A DNA stretch of 6,654 nucleotides from Lentisphaerota bacterium (GTDB lineage Bacteria > Verrucomicrobiota > Kiritimatiellia > JAAZAB01): assembly GCA_020201415.1 (NCBI GenBank), contig JAIVGW010000240.1, forward strand, positions 1 to 6,654, given 5' to 3'. Under the pieces are notes generated by a model. The model saw only the letters and a program-made list of their open reading frames with translations. It was not told where the DNA came from and searched no databases. Positions 1 through 6,117 of the stretch are shown here, one piece after another (within the stretch, counting starts at the first letter, position 1; each line of letters opens with the position of its first letter). Both the position numbers and the translations under genes were made by a program.

Positions 1-267
1 GGGCAGGACCTGATAACCTTGCAGGAATGTGGTATAGTGCCCATTGCCCTCAATATCTTCGTAAACCGACGGCACGGTCAGTTTAGTCCAACCGTCAAAC
101 AGTCGCCATTCCCGCCTGGCATCACCGGCCGGTGCGCCCCGGTATCCCGGCGCACGGCTGGGCTGCCAAGCCGGTGCCGGCGTATGGAGCGGCTGCATTT
201 TGCGCAGCACGGCAGCCAGGGCCTCCGGTGAAGTTTGCTTTAATAAATGAATTCCATCCTCATGCAT
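1..267 (-). CDS. Unrecognised protein, N-terminal 89 residues (runs off left edge)
   Basis: The reading frame is open from the ATG at 267-265 to the window edge, so the C-terminus is missing. The next in-frame codon set upstream reaches a TAG with no other start in between, which fixes the start. The start overlaps the stop of the GH28-like gene within ATGCATGA (8 shared bases), which suggests translational coupling. A GGAGG lies about 12 bases upstream, inside the preceding gene. The protein begins MHEDGIHLLKQTSPEALAAV and has no signal peptide. A Pro/Ala-rich linker (about residues 27-50) is followed by a segment with aromatic and charged residues (REWRLFDGW at about 52-60, then TVPSVYED and GNGHYTTFLQGYQ). 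That second part could be the start of a beta-sandwich, sugar-binding-like domain as in GH2-type enzymes, but this is only a resemblance and I do not assign a family. Its position suggests a role with the GH28-like protein. Confidence 0.75.
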   Translation of the reverse strand, partial: MHEDGIHLLKQTSPEALAAVLRKMQPLHTPAPAWQPSRAPGYRGAPAGDARREWRLFDGWTKLTVPSVYEDIEGNGHYTTFLQGYQVLP

Positions 268-1450
268 GTCGATTCGCTGCCTCCAAATAATCTAGCTCAA
301 CATTGTTCATCCTGATGCCCCGGCAATTGCGCAGGATGATCCCCTGCTCTCCGGAAGTCTGTATCCGTACATTATCAAAAGTCACATCCTCGATGGGCGT
401 CTGGCTGCTGCCTTCCAATTGACAGGGCATATCGCTCTTGATCCGCATATTGGCAAAGGTGATTCCGGAAACCCGGGTTAATTTTATGCCCTCTTCAATG
501 ATCATGCGGATGGGCGCGCGGCCGCATTCAATACTGATGTTGGAAAACAGCAGATCGTGGACATCCGCCCCACCTCGTCCGTCCTTGCCCAGAAAGCGGC
601 GCGGAAAATGCATGGCGATGCCATGATGCGGACCACTGATCGTCAGATTGCTGAAGACGCCATTACGGACAATGTGATCACTGGGACAACTTATACGGAT
701 GCTGCCGCGATCGGAACTCAGGACACAGTTGGTCACGGCAAAATTCTCGCAGATCGCCGGAGCTTCATGCACCTTCTGGATGGCGCGGAATACCAGACAA
801 TCATCCTGGGCATGGATAATGCAATCGCTGATCGTAATGTCCCGGCAGGCATCGACATCAATCCCATCGCCGTTGATTATGCGACGATCGCAGAATATTT
901 TTATACCGCGCACCTGCACCCGCTCGCAACACATCAACCAGAAAGTCCAGCAGGGTGAGTCGCGGAAAGTGGCTTCTGCTATCCGTAAATCAGTGCATTT
1001 ATGAAACATCGCCAGGCGTGGACGCAAGTCCGGTTTGACGGAAAACTGGCCGCTTTTTTTCAGCGGCGCCGACTGATCGTAGAAGGCCTGGCCGGCGGCG
1101 TCAATTTCTCCCGGGCCGGTAATGGCCACCTGGCAGGCGTGACGCGCTCCAATCAGATAATAGGCGGTGCGTTCATTGGCCTGCGAATGATCAAAACCCG
1201 GCGATTCAAGAATTTTATAATCTTTAATATCTGCGCTGCCGACTATTCGGCAGCCCGGCCCCAGATACAGCTCGACATGGCTTTTAAGTTCAATGGAACC
1301 GGTTCGATACACGCCCGCACCACAGCGCACCACACCGCCGCCGGCGGTATGACAGGCATCAATAGCCGCCTGCAGCGCCGGAGTATCCAGGGCCACGCCA
1401 TCGGCCCGCGCGCCGAAATCCTGGGGGTAAAAATATTTGCTTTCGCGCAC
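260..1450 (-). CDS. GH28-like right-handed beta-helix protein (polygalacturonase/pectate-lyase-3 type), cytoplasmic
   Basis: The N-terminus carries the usual opening of pectin-active beta-helix proteins: DFGARADGVALDTPALQAAI, then AGGGVVRCGAGVY and a GSIELKSHVELYLGPG stretch. A run of short beta-strand coils follows to the C-terminus. Numbering from the upstream TTG at 1471 (403 residues), GH28-like acidic motifs are visible: NGDGID at 200-205 (family NTD motif) and QDD at 222-224. The canonical Gly-His-Gly motif is not evident; the equivalent region reads SDRGSIRIS (253-261). The reaction is therefore probably glycan hydrolysis or a related activity, but pectin specificity is unproven. There is no signal peptide, and about 18 cysteines fit a cytoplasmic protein in an anaerobe. 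Three starts are possible: TTG 1471, ATG 1462 and GTG 1450. I chose GTG 1450 because GGGAGG (1460-1455) precedes it by 4 bases and a candidate promoter would begin transcription near 1467. The other two starts have no ribosome-binding site. The stop overlaps the next gene. Confidence 0.85.
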   Translation of the reverse strand: MRESKYFYPQDFGARADGVALDTPALQAAIDACHTAGGGVVRCGAGVYRTGSIELKSHVELYLGPGCRIVGSADIKDYKILESPGFDHSQANERTAYYLIGARHACQVAITGPGEIDAAGQAFYDQSAPLKKSGQFSVKPDLRPRLAMFHKCTDLRIAEATFRDSPCWTFWLMCCERVQVRGIKIFCDRRIINGDGIDVDACRDITISDCIIHAQDDCLVFRAIQKVHEAPAICENFAVTNCVLSSDRGSIRISCPSDHIVRNGVFSNLTISGPHHGIAMHFPRRFLGKDGRGGADVHDLLFSNISIECGRAPIRMIIEEGIKLTRVSGITFANMRIKSDMPCQLEGSSQTPIEDVTFDNVRIQTSGEQGIILRNCRGIRMNNVELDYLEAANRHA

Positions 1451-1454
1451 AAAA

Positions 1455-1460
1455 CCTCCC
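1455..1460 (-). promoter_or_regulatory. Ribosome binding site deciding the GH28-like start
   Basis: GGGAGG on the minus strand sits 4 bases before GTG at 1450-1448. The spacing is slightly short, but this is the only good Shine-Dalgarno match near the three candidate starts. If translation started at ATG 1462 instead, these bases would be coding (Met-Gly-Gly). Confidence 0.5.
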
Positions 1461-1473
1461 ATGACGGCCAATA

Positions 1474-1501
1474 ATCATAACATGATAAAACACAAATTCA
1501 A
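1474..1501 (-). promoter_or_regulatory. Candidate sigma70-type promoter for the GH28-like gene
   Basis: On the minus strand, TTGAAT (1501-1496) and TATGAT (1479-1474) are separated by 16 bases. They match the consensus -35 and -10 boxes at 4 of 6 and 5 of 6 positions. Initiation would fall near 1468-1466, giving a short leader containing the GGGAGG before GTG 1450. The -10 box lies inside a small ATCAT-AAC-ATGAT inverted repeat (1474-1486). The rest of the gap back to 1549 shows no hairpin followed by a T-tract, so read-through from the upstream DUF4838 gene is also possible. This is a consensus match by eye only; PVC promoter rules are not well fixed. Confidence 0.35.
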
Positions 1502-1549
1502 TTATGCACCGGCAACAATCAACAAGTCCAGAGGAAACGCAACACCGCA

Positions 1550-3502
1550 TCAGCGTTTGCCGAGATAGTCGGGATGCATCCCGCCACCGCGGCGCATGGT
1601 CCGCGAACCGGGCACGATGATACGCCACAGGATGGCGTCAGGATGATCAACCTTAAGCTGCTCAATCTTCGCCCATTGTTCGCGCGCCAGATGGTCGGCT
1701 TCGGTATCGCGTCCGTTGGATTCACTCACACGCGCCATATACTGGCGCAGATCGGCCATGACCCTGGTGTAGTCCAATCCCACGCGCACAAAGGCGATAC
1801 GCTCAGCATACTTGGCCGGCGCATCCGCCGTCTTTTGCGCCGCGCGGTCCAGCAGCCCATAGACCTTGTCGAAGAAGGCCTGGTCGTACACCTCGGCATA
1901 GCCGTTGCCTTCCCCAGGGTATTCGTCCACCTTGCGGTTGCGCGCCTGCTCCATCAGTCCCCAATATTCCTTAAGTTCGGCGGCGGCCGGACCGAACGCG
2001 CGCCGGTAATAGTCGTCCATGATCGCCTGCCAGTCATCAAAGGGGTTCCAGGCCAGATGCGCCATCAGGTAATAAATCGGCCCCTGTGTGGACCAGTGAT
2101 TCCAGACCAGGTCCACGTAAATGCCCACGCAATTGTTCGTGGCGGCATGCCGGAAGGCCTCCGCGCGCCGGCCGAACGGGACATCAGGCAAGCCCTTCTG
2201 CCAGCCCGCCGGATCGCCGGTATTCGGACGCCATATCTGGCGATTGGCCATCTTGCCCCATTCCGCATATTGGACAGCCGGCACGGAATCGTTACGACCG
2301 GGATTATCGACATTCCAGAAGAAGTTGGCCACATTGACAATCAGAACATTGTCATCCGGCCGCTCAACCACCGGCGGTGGCCGCCAGTTACCGTAGGCCA
2401 GCATGGCGACGAAATAATCCTGGTCGGGATATTTTTCTTTCAACATGCGCGCCACGATATTGGCAAACTTGACATGCCGGTCGGAAAGCGCCGGATATTG
2501 CGCGCTCAAACCGCGCCAGGTGAAATGCAACAGTTGTCCGTCAGGATGGTCCCAGGCACGGCAGGCGTCACAGACACAATGCCCGGTATGATATCCATCG
2601 TTGGGCGAGGCGTTGAATACCGTCTGAAAAGGATCCTGTTCGATCTGCTCGGCCACATTATCCAGCCACTGCTGCCAGACCGCCGGGTTGGAATGGCAGA
2701 TCTTGGCGTTGCCGGGATCACCGGGCGGCTGGCGCGTTCCGTCAGGCTGCAAGGCGAAATATTCCGGATGCGACTCATGGTAGCGCCCCCACCATGAACC
2801 AAACCCGTGACCGGCGGCATTCATTTCAAAGGACCCCATGGCGCCGCGTTGCAGGCGCCACCAGGCGCCGCCCGAACCGGGACCGGCCCGGCCACTGTTA
2901 TGCTGGCGCCGCATGTAACTGAATAAACCGGAACGAAAACGGATCTGGGGATGATACCGGTACTCAAACGGCTGGAAGACAATAGTCTGCCGTTCGACAA
3001 TGTCTTCACCCAGCGCGCCGGGCCACAACCAGCGCACATCCAGCCAATCCCGCATAAAAGTGGCCACGGCATTGGCCGTGCCATATTCCATTTGCACGCC
3101 CATCAATTTGCCGTGCGGCCGCTGGATCATCAGGTTTTCCGGATCCCAGATGTCGCGGCCCAGGATCGCCAGATTCCGGCCGTCACAGGCAATCAGGATT
3201 TCCTCGGGATGCTGAAAATCAAAGTCAATATCCGGAAAAAGCTCAACGAGTTTGGGCTGGTACCCGACCCAGATCGCGTGTTCAGGGATGGGATCCGGCA
3301 AGCCATCCAGCACTTCCGGACGGGCGCCGGAAACTTTCTCAATGTAATCCGCAAGTTCATCCGCCGCCTGGCGGGTCAGCGGCGGCGCCTCGGCGAACAC
3401 CACGATCGGCACGGGCGCCTGGCCATCCTGCACCAGCAGCATCTCCGCCGATAGCCGCCCAACGCCGCATAAAACCAAAGCCAGAAGAATCCTGATGTTC
3501 AT
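1550..3502 (-). CDS. Exported DUF4838 protein with GH67-like N-terminal domain (650 aa)
   Basis: The N-terminus is a typical Sec signal peptide: basic MNIR, a hydrophobic LLALVLCGV core and likely cleavage after LSA at about residue 19. Residues about 30-175 match the alpha-glucuronidase-type N-terminal fold found with DUF4838: a QAADELADYIEKVSGA helix, IWVG, a LAILGRD strand, and a region ending DVRWLWPGALGEDIV. The DUF4838 core follows at about 185-480, with HPEYFAL (245-251), SPNDG (299-303), a Cys-X-Cys-X2-Cys cluster at 309, 311 and 314, and WNHWSTQGPIYYLMAHLAW (467-485). A helical C-terminal part has DDYYRRAFGPAAAELKEYW at 496-514. No CBM9-like domain is present, unlike the upstream paralogue. 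The ATG follows the previous stop by 2 bases, with a weak GGTGG 10 bases upstream, so translational coupling is likely. The role is inferred as extracytoplasmic glycan binding or cleavage; the catalytic activity is not established from sequence. Confidence 0.9.
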   Translation of the reverse strand: MNIRILLALVLCGVGRLSAEMLLVQDGQAPVPIVVFAEAPPLTRQAADELADYIEKVSGARPEVLDGLPDPIPEHAIWVGYQPKLVELFPDIDFDFQHPEEILIACDGRNLAILGRDIWDPENLMIQRPHGKLMGVQMEYGTANAVATFMRDWLDVRWLWPGALGEDIVERQTIVFQPFEYRYHPQIRFRSGLFSYMRRQHNSGRAGPGSGGAWWRLQRGAMGSFEMNAAGHGFGSWWGRYHESHPEYFALQPDGTRQPPGDPGNAKICHSNPAVWQQWLDNVAEQIEQDPFQTVFNASPNDGYHTGHCVCDACRAWDHPDGQLLHFTWRGLSAQYPALSDRHVKFANIVARMLKEKYPDQDYFVAMLAYGNWRPPPVVERPDDNVLIVNVANFFWNVDNPGRNDSVPAVQYAEWGKMANRQIWRPNTGDPAGWQKGLPDVPFGRRAEAFRHAATNNCVGIYVDLVWNHWSTQGPIYYLMAHLAWNPFDDWQAIMDDYYRRAFGPAAAELKEYWGLMEQARNRKVDEYPGEGNGYAEVYDQAFFDKVYGLLDRAAQKTADAPAKYAERIAFVRVGLDYTRVMADLRQYMARVSESNGRDTEADHLAREQWAKIEQLKVDHPDAILWRIIVPGSRTMRRGGGMHPDYLGKR

Positions 3503-3504
3503 TT

Positions 3505-5844
3505 TTATTCAACCACCAATTTGCCGAACTTGCTGATATTGTGATAGGTTTTCCCGCTGGGCGAAAAACCATAGGCCGACTTCTTGCCGTCGCGGATGCG
3601 CACGCGGCCCACCTGGAAATACCAGGGCGACTCGACCGTTGGTTTCTCCCCCACCACGAAATGCAGGGGGTCCAGCACGCCTTCGGCCTCTCCCACCACG
3701 GGCAGACGGATACGCATACCCCAATAGTCGTCGCCGCGCCGGGTGACGATCTCGGCCTCGGAACTCCAATTAGTGTCCACGCTTTTGCGATTATCGGATT
3801 GGCGCAGGGCGTCAACAATATCGCCGTCAGGATTGATTTCAATCTGATAATAACAGTGGCTCGGCGTCTCCAGCAGCAGCGCCATGCTGTCGCCGCCCCA
3901 GATATCCTTGCTGACGAACAAATTCGCCATATCCGGCTCATGGCAAGTCAGGTCAAAAATAATGGCGTTATCTTCCCAGGCAATGGTAAAGGAGGTCGCC
4001 ACGTCCGCCTCATCCCCGGTCTCCAGATCACGCAGCTTATATTCACGTGCGGGGCCGTCGCCGCCGAGATCGCGACCTATGGCCAGCGGCACATCCGGGC
4101 GCAGCGCGGCGGCCTGCTGTTCTTCCCATTGACGGCGCAACTGGTCCGGCTCACCGATTTCGTCCATGATCAACTGAATGCGCGCGCCATACACCGTGTC
4201 GCCGGCCTGCGCCCGGGCCTGTTGCAACAGTTCCAGAAAACGTATACGCTCCGGCAGTTCGAACCGCGCCCGGCCGGTGCGCTTATAGCCGGCTTCGGCA
4301 AACTCCCAGGCCGCCTGCATTGCATCCCGGGCCGGCCCGTAAAACAGCGTATAATATTCATCAAAAAGCGCATCAAGGTCCAGATCAGCATCCCACAACA
4401 GGCGCGCATTGACGTATTGATTGAGATGATCAATCCCCGGCGTCAGCCAGACCACCGGCTCACCCCGGGCGGGACTTTTACGGCGCACTTCGTTCCAATC
4501 ACCCAATGAAACCTCTTGCAACGCCTTTAATTCACGATCAAAACTGCGTGGATGCACCACCATATCGTAATAATTGTTCGAATTACGGATCAACCGCCCC
4601 GGCCCGGTGCGCTCCAGCCAGCCGGCCACCAGCGCCTCGCGTTCCGCCCAGGTCTCATCCTGATCCAATCCCGGACGATGCGCCGCCAGAAACACCAGCA
4701 CGTTTGGCGAAAAACGCGCGATGTTTGGCGGTGGTTGACGATAGGCGGCGTAAGCGCCCCCGCTGATGAATTTATCAGGATGAGTCTTGTATACCTCTCG
4801 CGCCACCCGGTCGATGAATCCCCACGCAAAATCGGAAGGATTCTGCCCCCAGCACTTTTCGCACTGGCACTGGCGCAGACCGTCGTTCGGCCAGAGTGAG
4901 ACCACCGGTTCGCCCAGGATATCGAAGACGGCCCGGGCAAATCTGGCCGATTCCTGCACCAATCCTTCCGAGGCGAAACAAGCATGATGCGAATCACGCT
5001 GACCGGCGAAAACCGCGTAATAATCCGGATGGGCCGAGAACATCTCGGGGCGCCCCATCAGCAGACGCATGCCATGCACATGCATGCCCGCCCCCAGCAC
5101 CTCGTAGCCCGAGTTCATCCCCTGTCGCATCTCCCACATGACCGTTTCAGGAGCATAGGCCATGTAGGATCCGTGCCAATGGCGCACGGCATAATCCGGT
5201 TTAACCGTGAGGTCGATCGCCGGCAAAGGAATGTCCGCCAAATCTGGCACCACCTCGCCCAACTCGCCCGGCATGTACCAGCGCACACCCAGGCCGCGCA
5301 AAAATTCGCAGACGGCGTTGAAAGAGCCGGCGCCATCATGCGCGCAAACGCCCACGGCTCCATTGTAACGGCGCCACAGATTATCGTATGGCAGGCGCCA
5401 CAGGCCCCCGGTCAATTCATCCCATTCCGCCTGTGCTTGAGGAGCCTCTTTGCGAGACTTAGCATGCGGCCCACGCGGCACGAAATCATCATCGCGCCCA
5501 ATCATCACCAGGTAATCCGGGCCGGCAACCAGCCGGAAGGCGTCATATTGCAAGCCCGCCGCGGTAATCCCCAGGGCATCGGTATGGGGACTGCGCCCCA
5601 CGTAGAGGGTCACCGGCATGGATGGGTCCGGAGCATTGGTGATGGCCAGCCTGGCCCCGCTGATTTTCTCCAGGTATAACTGTAAATCATCAGCCGCCAA
5701 TTGCACGGTACGGACTGGATTTTCAGCCGTGACAATCACAGCCTGCGCCCGACCATCTTCAATGATCATCGGCCTTGGCGCCGCATGAATCATGTTGACT
5801 GCAAACACACTCAACAAACATACGGCACCAATAATTTTATTCAA
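3505..5844 (-). CDS. Exported DUF4838 protein with GH67-like N-terminal and CBM9-like C-terminal domains (779 aa)
   Basis: The signal peptide is MNKIIGAVCLLSVFAVNMIHA, with likely cleavage at about residue 21. The GH67-like N-terminal domain spans about 30-205 (AADDLQLYLEKISGA at 50-64, LYVG at 80-83, LVMIGRD, GVRWYMPGELGEVVP at 186-200). DUF4838 covers about 215-480, with HPDYYAVFAG (272-281), WPNDG (318-322), Cys-X-Cys-X2-Cys at 326, 328 and 331, and WDADLDLDALFDEYYTLFYG from 484. A helical linker follows, then a CBM9-like beta-sandwich at about 610-779, recognised by FTIAWEDNAIIFDLTCHEPD, GGDSMALLLET, YYQIEINPDGDIVDA and a W-G-M-R-I-R-L-P strand. The last domain should bind carbohydrate. 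The start is TTG with GAGGTG four bases upstream, and an in-frame TAA sits just beyond, so no longer start exists. It is the first gene of the apparent DUF4838 pair. A secreted glycan-active role is inferred; the exact substrate is unknown. Confidence 0.9.
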   Translation of the reverse strand: MNKIIGAVCLLSVFAVNMIHAAPRPMIIEDGRAQAVIVTAENPVRTVQLAADDLQLYLEKISGARLAITNAPDPSMPVTLYVGRSPHTDALGITAAGLQYDAFRLVAGPDYLVMIGRDDDFVPRGPHAKSRKEAPQAQAEWDELTGGLWRLPYDNLWRRYNGAVGVCAHDGAGSFNAVCEFLRGLGVRWYMPGELGEVVPDLADIPLPAIDLTVKPDYAVRHWHGSYMAYAPETVMWEMRQGMNSGYEVLGAGMHVHGMRLLMGRPEMFSAHPDYYAVFAGQRDSHHACFASEGLVQESARFARAVFDILGEPVVSLWPNDGLRQCQCEKCWGQNPSDFAWGFIDRVAREVYKTHPDKFISGGAYAAYRQPPPNIARFSPNVLVFLAAHRPGLDQDETWAEREALVAGWLERTGPGRLIRNSNNYYDMVVHPRSFDRELKALQEVSLGDWNEVRRKSPARGEPVVWLTPGIDHLNQYVNARLLWDADLDLDALFDEYYTLFYGPARDAMQAAWEFAEAGYKRTGRARFELPERIRFLELLQQARAQAGDTVYGARIQLIMDEIGEPDQLRRQWEEQQAAALRPDVPLAIGRDLGGDGPAREYKLRDLETGDEADVATSFTIAWEDNAIIFDLTCHEPDMANLFVSKDIWGGDSMALLLETPSHCYYQIEINPDGDIVDALRQSDNRKSVDTNWSSEAEIVTRRGDDYWGMRIRLPVVGEAEGVLDPLHFVVGEKPTVESPWYFQVGRVRIRDGKKSAYGFSPSGKTYHNISKFGKLVVE

Positions 5845-5847
5845 CTG

Positions 5848-5855
5848 CCACCTCT
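5848..5855 (-). promoter_or_regulatory. Strong ribosome binding site supporting a TTG start
   Basis: AGAGGTGG on the minus strand contains GAGGTG, a six-base match to the anti-Shine-Dalgarno, ending 4 bases before the TTG at 5844-5842. Together with the in-frame TAA at 5859-5857 it fixes the start of the 779-residue protein at TTG. Confidence 0.7.
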
Positions 5856-5932
5856 GTTACAGGTTATTACTACTATGCGTTCAACAGGATTAAGGACTAA
5901 CGTGTAATTTCACGGTTTTCCAAACTCGTATT

Positions 5933-5988
5933 CCGCTCTCGTCGTGCGCTATCGTCAACCGGCCGACGAGAGCGTGCGACGAGAGCGG
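5933..5988. repeat. Long imperfect hairpin made of four copies of an 11-base motif
   Basis: CCGCTCTCGTCG (5933-5944) and CGACGAGAGCGG (5977-5988) are a perfect 12-base inverted repeat. Pairing continues inward through two G-T pairs, four more pairs, one mismatch and five pairs, leaving the loop 5957-5964. Seen another way, the motif CGACGAGAGCG occurs at 5964-5974 and 5977-5987 on the plus strand, and on the minus strand at 5934-5944 (exact) and 5947-5957 (9 of 11). Each pair of copies is separated by the same dinucleotide, TG, giving a 13-base period. Weaker outer pairing (TCGT 5926-5929 with ACGA 5992-5995) can lengthen the stem. There is no T-tract on either side, so it is not a standard terminator. 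It could be a REP-like dispersed element, a regulator-binding cluster or a structured RNA leader. Confidence 0.75.
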
Positions 5989-5995
5989 ATAACGA

Positions 5996-6010
5996 TTGAA
6001 AAAGTTTCAA
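5996..6010. promoter_or_regulatory. Inverted repeat TTGAAA-N3-TTTCAA, candidate operator
   Basis: A perfect six-base inverted repeat with a three-base spacer (ttgaaa aag tttcaa) begins just outside the long hairpin, on the side away from the DUF4838 gene. Its size and symmetry fit a dimeric regulator site, and on the minus strand TTGAAA also resembles a -35 box. No regulator gene is in the window, so the role is a guess. Confidence 0.3.
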
Positions 6011-6067
6011 GTTGCATCATCCGGGCCGCTCCGGGGCCTATACTTGTCTCTGAGAACATCGAAATAC

Positions 6068-6083
6068 AATGTCCATGGATATT
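6068..6083. repeat. Near-perfect 16-base palindrome
   Basis: AATGTCCATGGATATT is symmetrical around the central CATG, with one mismatched position (g at 6071 against t at 6080). It lies about 35 bases after the TPR stop. It may be a binding site or chance; palindromes of this length with a mismatch are not rare. Confidence 0.25.
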
Positions 6084-6117
6084 CAGATCCTCGAAAAACC
6101 TGATGGAGCGTGCGACA

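Larger units (their letters stand above)
5845..6117. other. Intergenic region between TPR gene and DUF4838 operon
   Basis: No convincing gene is present. It holds three symmetrical elements listed separately (5933-5988, 5996-6010, 6068-6083). Minus-strand promoter boxes are weak: the best is TTAGTC, 17 bases, CATAGT, which would give a leader of roughly 25 bases to the TTG. TTGAAC with TGTAAC at 17 bases also exists, but it would start transcription on the ribosome binding site and is unlikely. A GC-rich stretch around 6021-6039 (ccgggccgctccggggcc) can form only short stems and has no T-tract on the minus strand, so I do not call a terminator. Confidence 0.7.

Noticed and set aside
1469..1471. 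TTG at 1471 as start of the GH28-like protein
   Set aside because: It lacks a ribosome-binding site and would lie upstream of the predicted transcription start. It remains possible if the gene is read through from upstream.
1574..2797. 407-codon open frame on the plus strand
   Set aside because: It lies wholly antisense to the 650-residue DUF4838 gene, which has a signal peptide and family motifs. The product looks like an Arg/His/Pro-rich shadow with no domain.
3357..3941. 194-codon minus-strand frame spanning the junction of the two DUF4838 genes
   Set aside because: Out of frame with both well-supported genes, with Trp/Arg/Cys-rich composition. It is not a frameshift remnant, since both real frames are intact.
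3541..4509. 322-codon open frame on the plus strand
   Set aside because: Antisense to the 779-residue DUF4838 gene, with no recognisable domain and composition typical of a shadow frame in GC-rich coding DNA.
4984..5679. 231-codon open frame on the plus strand
   Set aside because: Antisense shadow of the same DUF4838 gene, rich in His and Arg, with no motif.
5964..5987. Direct repeats suggesting a CRISPR-like array
   Set aside because: The repeats are 11 bases with a 2-base separation and inverted partners; there are no spacers and no cas genes.
5933..5988. Rho-independent terminator
   Set aside because: The stem is strong, but neither strand has a T-tract after it, and it is far from the TPR stop.
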